Assembly: GCF_019969725.1 (NCBI RefSeq)
Contig: NZ_JAHXYW010000001.1
Span: forward strand, 620,001-684,000
Reading direction: 5' to 3'
Source of the DNA: Neobacillus bataviensis
Lineage (GTDB): Bacteria > Bacillota > Bacilli > Bacillales_B > DSM-18226
DNA length: 64,000 nucleotides
Below the pieces are notes generated by a model. The model was not told the origin of the DNA. It was given only the letters and a program-made list of their open reading frames with translations, and made no database searches. How positions within the stretch are numbered: position 1 is the first letter of the stretch; each line of letters opens with the position of its first letter. The position numbers were made by a program, and so were the translations under genes. Of the stretch, positions 56,473 through 64,000 are shown piece by piece.

Positions 56473-58079
56473 TTATCTGAGGAGAGCGCCATTTTTCGAT
56501 ATTCCATTGGATTTAATTGTGTTGCCTTTTTGAATATAGTAGAGAAATAGGAAAAATTCGAGTATCCAGCAGATAAAGCCACTTCGCTTACAGGTAAATT
56601 GGTTCCTGTCAATAGCTTTTTTGCATATTCAATACGTTGCTGTTGCAAGTATTCGGATATAGATACCCCGGTTTGTTTTTTAAAAAGTCTTGTTAAATAA
56701 TCAGGATTGAGATACACATAATTTGCAATTTCTTCTCGTGTTAACCGCTGTTCACCAAGATGGTTTTGAATATACTGTTTAACCATATTAACCACAGAAC
56801 CTTTTTCTTGAGGAACATGAAGCTGGCTCATGGCTACATCAGCTATATAAATGACCCACTCTTGGAGAGAATTCAACGATTTCAATACTTTTACAGGCTT
56901 TTCAGTCAGCAAGTTTTGTGAATAGACCTGATTGGCTTGAATGCCCTTTACCTGTAGTTCATAGAAAACCAATTGCAAGAAATCTTGATAAAAGAAATGG
57001 AGGGATTGTGCGGTTATATCATCATCAGATTTTTTCCATTTCTCAAAATATTGATTGATGGCACCCAATAATTTTTCCTTTGGACCGTTTTTCATTAAGC
57101 TCGACCAATCGACTGGTAGCAATGGAATCGAGCAAGAATCCTTTTTTTCATTTTTATAAACAATGGTCTGGTTACTCTTGGTTACATTGTTACGATCAAG
57201 TTCCTGCAACTTGTGAACCGTACTTACAACTTCCTCGATAGGAACCTGATTGCCAATATAACAACAAAGTTCGCATAAGAAATATAATGCAAATCGAGAG
57301 ATAAAATCATTAAAATTACATGTAAGCTCCTCAATGTTTGCTGCTTTTACCAGGGGCAAAATGACCAAAATATAACCAGTTCCCAAATTTACTACATGGG
57401 CATCCATAATGGATTTTGCAATTTCTTCATTCACGGCGTTTTGAAGGGCATTCTCCCTTAATTTTTCTTCATGGACCGACAGTTCCTTTTTCCAACGTTG
57501 AACATGAAATAAAATGGGAAGAAATGTTGTGTGCTCCGTATATGACAAATGATGGTACTTCATATGCTCAAATATCTTGTCAATGGTAGAAGGGACAACT
57601 TGGTGAATGAGATCTAACCAGAATCGTTCCTTCATGACAGATTGGTGAGATTTTTTCAGTTGATGGTAAGACTCCTCCACCAGTTTTGTATCCTGGTCCT
57701 TTATAATTTTTTCCAAGGCATTGTGAATAACACCTTCCAGCTCTTGATAATCGACTGGTTTGAGTAAATAGTTGAGACTTTTCAATTGCAATGCTTGTTT
57801 TGCATATCCGAAATCTGAATGACACGTTAAAAAAATCGCTTCCGTACTTGGGTAATGTTCCCTGACCCATTTTAAAAGGTCAATTCCCGATCCTTTAGGC
57901 ATTTCAATATCACAAAGCAAAAGATCCACCCTATTATTTAAAAACACCTCTTGAGCCTGCCTCATGTTATTGGCTGTATAAACAGTAGAGATATGGTGTT
58001 TTTCCCAATCAACACCAGCCTGAACCCCTCTAATTGAATGAATTTCATCATCAACGATAAGTACATGAAACTGATTCAT
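56466..58079 (-). CDS. AraC-type response regulator (YesN-like)
   Basis: About 537-aa cytoplasmic DNA-binding regulator. The receiver domain (1-120) has LIVDDEIHSIRG and the phosphoacceptor Asp57 in LLLCDIEMPKGSGIDLL. A long linker follows. The C-terminal AraC double HTH has RLTREEIANYVYLNPDYLTR and KQTGVSISEYLQQQRIEYAK, then GYSNFSYFSTIFKKATQLNP. Three ATGs stand in a row (58085, 58082, 58079); AAAGGGG best fits the third by spacing. It is paired with the kinase 29 bp upstream. The two HTHs of AraC proteins usually read two half-sites about 21 bp apart on one DNA face, which fits the paired CGAC boxes in this island. Confidence 0.92.
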   Translation of the reverse strand: MNQFHVLIVDDEIHSIRGVQAGVDWEKHHISTVYTANNMRQAQEVFLNNRVDLLLCDIEMPKGSGIDLLKWVREHYPSTEAIFLTCHSDFGYAKQALQLKSLNYLLKPVDYQELEGVIHNALEKIIKDQDTKLVEESYHQLKKSHQSVMKERFWLDLIHQVVPSTIDKIFEHMKYHHLSYTEHTTFLPILFHVQRWKKELSVHEEKLRENALQNAVNEEIAKSIMDAHVVNLGTGYILVILPLVKAANIEELTCNFNDFISRFALYFLCELCCYIGNQVPIEEVVSTVHKLQELDRNNVTKSNQTIVYKNEKKDSCSIPLLPVDWSSLMKNGPKEKLLGAINQYFEKWKKSDDDITAQSLHFFYQDFLQLVFYELQVKGIQANQVYSQNLLTEKPVKVLKSLNSLQEWVIYIADVAMSQLHVPQEKGSVVNMVKQYIQNHLGEQRLTREEIANYVYLNPDYLTRLFKKQTGVSISEYLQQQRIEYAKKLLTGTNLPVSEVALSAGYSNFSYFSTIFKKATQLNPMEYRKMALSSDKS

Positions 58080-58108
58080 CATCATACCCCTTTCCTTTAT
58101 TGAATTTT

Positions 58109-59824
58109 TTATATCGGTACCTTCATGCGGACAGTTGCACCTTTTCCTTGTTCGTTTGAAAAGTGTATATGGGCATACCCTTCATATAACAAATTCAACC
58201 TTCGCTTAACATTCCAAAGGCCAATACGTTCCCCTTCCTGGTTTGTAAGGGATTCATCATTTTCCAAACTACATAAAACCTCTTCAGGGAATCCTTCACC
58301 AGTATCCTGGATTTTAATTTCCATAAAACCGGGGTCTTCATTGTCTTTTTTAACAGTTATTTTAATTTCAATCGGTTCATCCATATTAAAAGCATGTTTA
58401 ATAGAATTTTCAGCAATCGTTTGAATCACCAAAGGCGGTATATTGCATTCCATCAAATCTGACGATGCTTCAACCTCATAATTAATAGCTTCTGGAAATC
58501 TAAGTTGTTGAATCTTTATATAATTTTCCGTATGTTTTAATTCTTCTTCTAAGCTAACGAAATACGAATTACTACGAAACATAAAACGAAAGTAATTGGC
58601 CAGGCATTTGGACATTTCTTGAATGATGGCAAAATCTTTAACCGTTGCAAGATTATAAATGATGTTTAATGAGTTAAGGAAAAAGTGCGGGTTAATTTGT
58701 AATTGTAAATGCTTTAGTTCCGCCCTTTGTAAATTTAACTTTTCTTCGTATACATTGATTTTCAAGTCTTTTATCTCGGATATCATATGGTTGAAGGTCC
58801 CATTCATGACTTCAAACTCCGTAGAATTATGGTTCATGGGAAGCCTTACTTCCATATCACCCTCACGAAGCTTTTTCATAGCTGAAACAATCCGTTTTAT
58901 AGGTTGAAGAAAAACCTTTCTCATGATAAAGATAAATAGAAATAAGAACAAAACAGCTCCAATAGAAATAACAGATGAAATTCTTTGTAAAAAAGGAAGT
59001 TTCTCTAAAATTTCACTTTCTGGTATCAAAGCTAAAAGATAAAAATCACCACTAGATGATTTTTCCTTCATTACCATAAAGCGTTCATTATCCCCAGAAA
59101 CCGCAAACTTATTTCCCTTAAAGGTTAAGTCTAATTTTTCATCTTCTATAAATTTTTTATTGGTAATCGGCTGCAGCTTAGAAGTTGTAAGCAGGGCTCT
59201 GCCGGTTTCTCCAAAATCAATATACTTAAAAGGCTTAACCAAATTGTTCATATTTACCCAAGCCCCAACATAAACTCCATCTATATTTAAATAGTATAGT
59301 AAATAATAGTTTTTCTTTCCCTTCCATAAGTTCCATTTGCCCTCGCGAAGATTTTCCGGTTTATTCTCAAGCAAATCGTGGATTTCATCCGTTGCATTCA
59401 TGCGGTCTGTAAAATTTTCATCATTTTTCTGAGTATAAAGGAAATCTTTATAGGATGATGAATAAAGAAAAATCGAGTCAATTGCGGTATAAAAGTAAGA
59501 TTGATTATTTATAGAATTAGATAATCGAATTTTAGCCTCTTCATAATCGTTAAGATCAAAGTTTTCATGATATTGAAGAAAATATAAATCGGTATTTGCG
59601 GAAAGTTGAAATATATAATTTCCGACACCTTCCAAACTCTTATCGATTTGATCCATATAAATATTCAGCATATTTTTGTTAGATTGAGCCACTTGGTTTC
59701 GAATTACTTCATTGGCATAATAATTATTAATAATGTGAAAGATGATTAATGGACCGATTATGAGGAAAATAGTCAAAAAGAGCTTAAACATTAATGAATT
59801 GATAAGTGGTTTAAGCGGTTTCAT
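58109..59824 (-). CDS. Sensor histidine kinase (YesM-like)
   Basis: 571-aa membrane kinase. TM1 is near residues 13-35 (LFLTIFLIIGPLIIFHIINN), followed by an extracellular sensor domain of about 250 aa and TM2 near 285-310 (VISIGAVLFLFLFIFIM). A HAMP domain (FLQPIKRIVSAMKKLREGDM) and the phospho-His in LQINPHFFLNSLNIIYNLA come next. The ATPase domain has IPPLVIQTIAENSIKHAF and DTGEGFP. AGGAGG is 7 nt before the ATG. The kinase probably senses an extracellular oligosaccharide or the loaded binding protein, and signals to the downstream regulator. Confidence 0.92.
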   Translation of the reverse strand: MKPLKPLINSLMFKLFLTIFLIIGPLIIFHIINNYYANEVIRNQVAQSNKNMLNIYMDQIDKSLEGVGNYIFQLSANTDLYFLQYHENFDLNDYEEAKIRLSNSINNQSYFYTAIDSIFLYSSSYKDFLYTQKNDENFTDRMNATDEIHDLLENKPENLREGKWNLWKGKKNYYLLYYLNIDGVYVGAWVNMNNLVKPFKYIDFGETGRALLTTSKLQPITNKKFIEDEKLDLTFKGNKFAVSGDNERFMVMKEKSSSGDFYLLALIPESEILEKLPFLQRISSVISIGAVLFLFLFIFIMRKVFLQPIKRIVSAMKKLREGDMEVRLPMNHNSTEFEVMNGTFNHMISEIKDLKINVYEEKLNLQRAELKHLQLQINPHFFLNSLNIIYNLATVKDFAIIQEMSKCLANYFRFMFRSNSYFVSLEEELKHTENYIKIQQLRFPEAINYEVEASSDLMECNIPPLVIQTIAENSIKHAFNMDEPIEIKITVKKDNEDPGFMEIKIQDTGEGFPEEVLCSLENDESLTNQEGERIGLWNVKRRLNLLYEGYAHIHFSNEQGKGATVRMKVPI

Positions 59825-60095
59825 AAGTGTTCCTCCTGATATATAACTTTACTAAAATAATATATCTATTATACATTATCGTTGTTAAAATATTGAGAAA
59901 ATATAAAATTAATAAAACATCAATAATTGGAAGGTATTTTTATAAAGAGAGCCATGAAATTGGTAAGGAAATGGAACTGAATGGTTAAAAATATATCTTT
60001 TTCGTTTGAACTTTTTCTTTCCTTTTCCTATAAAGTTATCTAAACACCTGTTTAATTAATATAGAATAACTGAAAGCCCTTTCCTACTGTAAAAA

Positions 60096-60120
60096 CGACT
60101 TTTTTTATCAAATTTCCGAC
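60096..60120 (-). promoter_or_regulatory. Paired CGAC box D upstream of the kinase gene
   Basis: CGAC at 60096 and 60117 (21-bp period) with T-rich sequence between. It is about 270 bp upstream of the kinase start, farther than in the other three boxes and one base shorter, so it is the weakest member. The 59825-60095 stretch is AT-rich with no gene. Confidence 0.4.
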
Positions 60121-60137
60121 TTTTTTTCCTGAGAAGG

Positions 60138-60365
60138 GTGAACACATCAATGTTCTCGAATACCTTTTCTCAAATAAAAAAAACTCCAAATTTGAAGTTT
60201 AATAAAGCGTTCAGTGATGGCATTTTTTCTGGATTCATATTCACCTCCCGATTGGAGGGAACTCTCTCCTCTGCCTTCCCGGTACCCAAGGTCTTCACTA
60301 GTTTCGAATATGCCCGGATGAATTGCCCCTTTTTCAAAGGAACCCTCAGAATATAGCTGCTTTAA
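60138..60365 (-). other. GC-richer structured intergenic element
   Basis: About 230 bp of clearly higher GC than the flanks. On the minus strand it contains GGTACCGGGAAGGCAGAGG, the hairpin CCTCC-AATCG-GGAGG, a ribosome-like GGAGGTGAAT before ATGAATCC, and a short terminator near 60174-60200. It can be read as short ORFs in both directions, none of which I recognise. It could be a small RNA or leader, a repeated intergenic element (MITE-like), or the tail of a lost gene. Confidence 0.35.
60174..60200 (-). terminator. Terminator inside the 60138-60365 element
   Basis: On the minus strand AACTTC-AAATTT-GGAGTT (one G-U pair) is followed by TTTTTTTATTT. Confidence 0.5.
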
Positions 60366-60372
60366 ATAAAAT

Positions 60373-60402
60373 AAAATGGTGTAAAATCTTTACACCATTT
60401 TT
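60373..60402 (-). terminator. Terminator of the small membrane protein gene
   Basis: AAAATGGTGTAAA / TTTACACCATTTT with a 4-nt loop, followed on the minus strand by ATTTTATTT. It lies 11 bp after the stop of the small gene. Confidence 0.8.
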
Positions 60403-60412
60403 CCAAAGCTTT

Positions 60413-60646
60413 TCAAATACTAGAAGCATGATATAAAATGAATAAAATTACAAGCCCAATCCCAACAACATAAGCAAGAAAAACTGGATTTAGCAAAATA
60501 GGATGTCTTCGAGTCTTTTCATTGATTTCGGCATCAAACTCGCTTTGCCTTGCAGTTACAAATCTTCCAGTTGTTAGAGTGTATAATAGTCCTCCTACCA
60601 ATATTAACAATACCAAACCAGACAAAATAAAATACAAGTCAAACAA
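60413..60646 (-). CDS. Small hypothetical membrane protein (77 aa)
   Basis: I do not recognise the family. Two hydrophobic segments are visible: FILSGLVLLILVGGLLYTL near the N-terminus and LAYVVGIGLVILFILYHA at the C-terminus. A charged loop (RQSEFDAEINEKTRRHP) lies between them. The frame extends to 60745, but that region forms the terminator of the upstream operon. AAAGGTGG lies 8 nt before a TTG at 60646, giving a 77-aa protein. It has its own terminator downstream. Confidence 0.55.
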   Translation of the reverse strand: MFDLYFILSGLVLLILVGGLLYTLTTGRFVTARQSEFDAEINEKTRRHPILLNPVFLAYVVGIGLVILFILYHASSI

Positions 60647-60713
60647 TGTAATAACCACCTTTTTTCCATATTGTTTGAGAAAACATGTTGTAATATTCAT
60701 CAATTTTTCTTTC

Positions 60714-60754
60714 ACAAAAAAACAACAGTGCAAATTAAATTGCACTGCTGTTTG
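60714..60754 (-). terminator. Terminator of the alcohol/aldehyde dehydrogenase operon
   Basis: AACAACAGTGCAA (60721-60733) and TTGCACTGCTGTTT (60740-60753) form a long stem; on the minus strand TTTTTTTGTG follows. It lies 43 bp after the ADH stop. Confidence 0.9.
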
Positions 60755-60796
60755 AGGAACCTCTTTTATACCCTATTCGAATGCTCCTTAGTATCT

Positions 60797-62002
60797 TCAA
60801 TTATGGACTGCAATCTTACTATCTCTCGTTTTTTCAACAACTACGCCATCAAATGCAGCTTTATAAATGGTATAGATATCTTCTTTCAATAAAGGCATTG
60901 GACTACGAGCTAAAATACGTTTTTGCTCAACCGCATCATTCGTTAAACTTTTAAGTGCATCTTCAGCAATGTTAAATCCTTTTAAAGAAGATGGAATATT
61001 TACATCTTCAACTAATCGTTTTAATTCAGCTACACATCTGTATGATGCTTCCTCTTGTGAAAGATTTGCAGAACTAAAACCCATTGCATCGTAGATATCC
61101 TTCATCCGTTTTTCACAGCTTTGGCGGATATAGCCAAATACATATGGAAGCAATACTGCATTTGAGTCACCGTGTGCAATGTGGAATTGGCCTCCTAGAG
61201 GGTAAGCTAATGCGTGAACACCAGCAACCCCGGCATTGAAGAAAGCAAGACCTGCAAGGTAACTTCCGTAGCTCATATCAGTACGAGCTTGTTTGTCTTG
61301 ACCGTTTGATACAGCCGTACGAATTGAGTTGCTGATTAGGCGAATCGCTTGCAATGCTAACGCATCAGACACAACACTCGCATTTTTAGAAATATAAGCT
61401 TCCACCGCATGTGTAAGTGCATCAACGCCTGTTGCAGCTGTAACTTTCGGAGGTAATGAAATCGTTAAAGCAGGATCAACAATCGCTACATCAGCTAATA
61501 AGTAGTCATGCGTTACAACATCTTTAGTCGTTTCTAGTGATAAAACGGAAATATTAGTCACTTCTGAACCGGTTCCTGAAGTTGTAGGTATTAAGATTTT
61601 AGGAAGACCTTTTTTTGTAATCTTTTTCGTACCAGTTAAGTTTAAATAGTCTTCTACTTTACCTTCATGTGAAGCTAATACTCCTGCAAGCTTCGTTAAA
61701 TCTAACGCACTTCCCCCACCTACTCCGATGACCATGTCGAATTGATGATCACGTGTGTAGGCAACCAATTTTTCACCGATAGCCAATGGAGGCTCGGGTA
61801 CAACATCGGTATAAATTTCTGTTACAAAGCCTGCTTCTTCAAGCGGATCTACAACCTTAATTGTTAATCCGATATCAAATAGGAATGGGTCAGTTATGAC
61901 AAGAATTTTTTTCACCTCAAAGCGTTTTACTTCATCTAAAAGGTGTGCTAGCGAATCCCATCCAGTATAACTAAGTGGTGTAAAAGTAATTTTTTCAGAC
62001 AA
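60797..62002 (-). CDS. Iron-containing alcohol dehydrogenase (group III)
   Basis: 401-aa NAD(P)-dependent dehydrogenase. The nucleotide motif is VIGVGGGSALDLTKLAGVLA, followed by PTTSGTGSEVTNISVLS. The metal site is ATGVDALTHAVEAYIS and GVAGVHALAYPLGGQFHIAH. The start is a TTG with AAGGAG 9 nt upstream. It lies 13 bp downstream of an aldehyde dehydrogenase and is the last gene before a terminator. Together the two could oxidise a diol or hydroxyaldehyde (or reduce the aldehyde) brought in by the permease encoded first. The substrate is unknown. Confidence 0.9.
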   Translation of the reverse strand: MSEKITFTPLSYTGWDSLAHLLDEVKRFEVKKILVITDPFLFDIGLTIKVVDPLEEAGFVTEIYTDVVPEPPLAIGEKLVAYTRDHQFDMVIGVGGGSALDLTKLAGVLASHEGKVEDYLNLTGTKKITKKGLPKILIPTTSGTGSEVTNISVLSLETTKDVVTHDYLLADVAIVDPALTISLPPKVTAATGVDALTHAVEAYISKNASVVSDALALQAIRLISNSIRTAVSNGQDKQARTDMSYGSYLAGLAFFNAGVAGVHALAYPLGGQFHIAHGDSNAVLLPYVFGYIRQSCEKRMKDIYDAMGFSSANLSQEEASYRCVAELKRLVEDVNIPSSLKGFNIAEDALKSLTNDAVEQKRILARSPMPLLKEDIYTIYKAAFDGVVVEKTRDSKIAVHN

Positions 62003-62015
62003 TCTTGGTCACTCC

Positions 62016-63437
62016 TTAATTTTGATTCCAAACGACAAGTTTCGTTTCAGTCATTTCATGGATTGCATATTTTAATCCTTCTTTACCCGTTCCGCTTTCT
62101 TTTACGCCTCCGTATGGCATTTGGTCTACGCGGTAAGTCGGGATATCGTTAATCATGACACCGCCGACTTCAAACTCTTTTGAAGCTTTGAATGCTGTTT
62201 GAATATCATTTGTGAAGATCCCTGCTTGCAGGCCATAATTGGAATCATTAATGGCTGCAATCCCTTCTTCAACAGAAGAAATACGATTGACCACTACAAT
62301 TGGCGCAAAAACTTCCTGGCAGGATACTTTCAGAGCAGGTTCTACATTCGTCAAAATCGTTGGCAAGAAGACTCCATTTTCAATCACGCCGCCTGTCACG
62401 ATTTCAGCACCGTTCTGGGCAGCTTCTTGTACCCAGCTTAGTGCCCTTTCTTGTTCATCAGGATTGATCATCGCAGAAATATCCGATGTTTCTGCAAGCG
62501 GGCTGCCAATGACTAACTGCTTTGCAGCAGCTGTAAATTGTTCAATAAATTCATCGAATAATTCATCTATTACATAGGTGCGTTGCAATGAGATACACAC
62601 CTGACCTTGGTTTGAAAAAGCTCCAGCAACACATTTAGGAACGATTTGGGACAAATCAACATTTTTATCAATAATTAAACCAGCATTCGAGCCCAGTTCA
62701 AGAGCAACTTTTTTCAAGCCAGCTTTGTTGCGGATCCCAATCCCAACAGAAGGACTGCCTGTGAATGTGATCATTTTTACTTTGTCACTGGTAACCAATG
62801 TATCACCCACGGTTCTGCCACTACCAGTAATCACGTTAAAGGCACCTTTAGGCAAAGCTGTTTGATCAATTAATTCTGCTAAAAACAATGCTGAAAGAGG
62901 CGTTTGTGATGCCGGCTTAAGAACGATTGTATTTCCTGCTGCAATCGCAGGTCCCACTTTATGTGCGACTAAGTTTTGCGGAAAGTTAAATGGAGTGATC
63001 GCCCCAATGACTCCAAGTGGCTGCTCGATCGTGTAACCGAAGCGGTTTGCCCCGTTTTTCGCTGCATCCATTGGAATCATTTCCCCAGTTAAACGTTTGG
63101 CTTCTTCAGCCGCAAATTTATAGGTTTCAATCGTACGATCGATTTCTCCTAATGCGAATTTCATCGGTTTTGCTGCTTCTAACGAGATAATTTCAGCGGC
63201 CTTTTGTCGATTTTCAATAAATAATTGGGCAATATGTTCTAAAATCGCTGCACGCTCATAGGCAGTCAGTTTCTCCATTTGTTTTCTCGTGTTGTAGGCG
63301 ATTTCAATTGCTTGGTCTACTTCCTCACGTGTTGCTTGTGGAATTTGAGCGATTACTTCTTTAGAGTATGGGGAGTGGAGATCTGCAAAATTCTCTGCAG
63401 TCTTCCAATCACCGTTTACGTAATATTGCTTTTTCAT
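62016..63437 (-). CDS. NAD(P)-dependent aldehyde dehydrogenase
   Basis: 473-aa member of the ALDH superfamily. It has PFNFPQNLVAHKVGPAIAAG and ITFTGSPSVG at the cofactor site, the general-base Glu in KKVALELGSNAGLII, and the catalytic Cys in SNQGQVCISLQRTYV. The C-terminus has PYGGVKESGTGKEGLKYAI, as in lactaldehyde, glycolaldehyde and phosphonoacetaldehyde-type enzymes. The ELGSNAG variant (instead of ELGGKN) is also seen in that subgroup. AGAGGT is 7 nt before the ATG, which directly follows the permease stop. Confidence 0.9.
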   Translation of the reverse strand: MKKQYYVNGDWKTAENFADLHSPYSKEVIAQIPQATREEVDQAIEIAYNTRKQMEKLTAYERAAILEHIAQLFIENRQKAAEIISLEAAKPMKFALGEIDRTIETYKFAAEEAKRLTGEMIPMDAAKNGANRFGYTIEQPLGVIGAITPFNFPQNLVAHKVGPAIAAGNTIVLKPASQTPLSALFLAELIDQTALPKGAFNVITGSGRTVGDTLVTSDKVKMITFTGSPSVGIGIRNKAGLKKVALELGSNAGLIIDKNVDLSQIVPKCVAGAFSNQGQVCISLQRTYVIDELFDEFIEQFTAAAKQLVIGSPLAETSDISAMINPDEQERALSWVQEAAQNGAEIVTGGVIENGVFLPTILTNVEPALKVSCQEVFAPIVVVNRISSVEEGIAAINDSNYGLQAGIFTNDIQTAFKASKEFEVGGVMINDIPTYRVDQMPYGGVKESGTGKEGLKYAIHEMTETKLVVWNQN

Positions 63438-64000
63438 TTAACTTACCTCTTTCATTTCTTCTTTTTTAGATGATTCCACGGAATCTTTGACGAATGTATG
63501 ATCAACTTCTCCTTTGAAGAAGTCTTTACCATAAATTAAGAAGCAAAGCAGAATTCCAACTGCAAATGCCCATGAAGCACCTTTGATGACAAGGAGGGCA
63601 GCCACAATTCCAGCTATTCCTAAATCACGCTGGCTCCGTGCCTGCATGATCCCAATCCGGACACTTACATAACCTTGGACAAGCAATGTCAAAGCTAAAG
63701 CTACACCTAAAATCGGTTGAACTAAGCTGACGATTGGCAATAATAAAAGGGCTGTATTTGTACCCCAACGGAAAGAGCCAATTCCCCCAAAAAACGAATT
63801 CATCGCTTTTTTTCCTTCTTTAAAGCGTTCAATGGCGACCACCTGCATCGCGGCCCACATTGGACCACACATGGTAATATCAGGACCAATCATACTCATC
63901 AGTGTGTTTCTACCACCAAAAATTAAATGTGCCCGGTTTGGATTGTAATCCACTTTTTCATCGGTTCTAACTGCATCAGATTCTGAAAGCAATGCTTTCG
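63438..64000 (-). CDS. Multi-pass permease-like protein, DUF3360 type (5' end beyond window)
   Basis: C-terminal 187 residues of a membrane protein. The sequence GRNTLMSMIGPDITMCGPMW, FKEGKKAMNSFFGGIGSFRW, then TM helices LLLLPIVSLVQPILGVALAL and GIAGIVAALLVIKGASWAFA, fits my memory of DUF3360 proteins, relatives of sulfate/nucleobase permeases. The frame is open through base 64000, so the true start is outside. The stop directly abuts the aldehyde dehydrogenase ATG. It probably imports the substrate of the two dehydrogenases. Confidence 0.6.
   Translation of the reverse strand, partial: KALLSESDAVRTDEKVDYNPNRAHLIFGGRNTLMSMIGPDITMCGPMWAAMQVVAIERFKEGKKAMNSFFGGIGSFRWGTNTALLLLPIVSLVQPILGVALALTLLVQGYVSVRIGIMQARSQRDLGIAGIVAALLVIKGASWAFAVGILLCFLIYGKDFFKGEVDHTFVKDSVESSKKEEMKEVS

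Noticed and set aside
60138..60356. 72-codon plus-strand open frame in the GC-rich element
   Set aside because: No ribosome site and no recognisable protein pattern; the structure and terminator are on the other strand.

Overview
The window looks like low-GC Bacillaceae chromosome (Bacillus, Neobacillus or Priestia type). The reasons are strong AGGAGG-type ribosome binding sites, GTG and TTG starts, CcpA-type cre boxes, XylR operators, and a cobalamin operon whose gene order matches the one known from Bacillus (Priestia) megaterium. No rRNA, tRNA or CRISPR array was seen.

Layout. (1) 1-2.4 kb: a short-chain dehydrogenase (cut by the window edge), a D-malate/tartrate-type dehydrogenase and a GntR/FadR repressor with palindromes at its promoter. 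(2) 2.7-6.8 kb: a 14-helix MFS exporter with richer GC than its surroundings, an unrecognised protein with three internal repeats, a GNAT acetyltransferase, and a decayed small gene. (3) 6.8-31.2 kb: 26 minus-strand genes for an almost complete anaerobic (early cobalt insertion) adenosylcobalamin pathway. They lie behind one cobalamin riboswitch and terminator at the upstream end (30.85-31.15 kb). The order from the promoter is cbiH60-J-C-D-ET-L-F-G-A-sirC-cbiY-cbiX, then cbiP-cobT-sumT-nitroreductase-cobO-cobD-cobU-cobS-cobC-cbiZ-cbiB-pduX-bluB and a Ni/Co transporter. The set covers ring methylation, cobalt insertion, amidation, adenosylation, aminopropanol-phosphate supply, lower-ligand (DMB) synthesis, nucleotide loop assembly, cobinamide salvage and metal uptake.

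(4) 31.2-35.8 kb: a graveyard of gene pieces (an MFS 3' end duplicated from the 40.9 kb gene, and a GH43 xylosidase 3' end), then xylR and a xyloside symporter xynP with two XylR operators between them. (5) 35.8-40.7 kb: a YhgE/Pip membrane protein with palindromic operators, and class III fructose-1,6-bisphosphatase. (6) 40.9-43.7 kb: an MFS exporter, an old yellow enzyme and an ArsR regulator. All three carry the same 24-bp palindrome upstream, so they look like a compact self-controlled stress module. (7) 43.8-46.8 kb: an integrase remnant and catalase-peroxidase katG.

(8) 46.9-60.1 kb: a glycoside-use island with a broken ROK regulator, beta-glucuronidase, GH3 glycosidase, a DUF624 protein, two ABC permeases, a lipoprotein binding protein, and a YesN/YesM-type two-component system. 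Four places in this island have paired CGAC boxes one or two helical turns apart (21-22 bp), a strong candidate for the response-regulator operator. (9) 60.1-64 kb: a structured intergenic element, a small membrane protein, and an operon of a DUF3360-like permease (cut by the window edge), an aldehyde dehydrogenase and an iron alcohol dehydrogenase.

All functions are inferred from reading the sequence; no database search was run.
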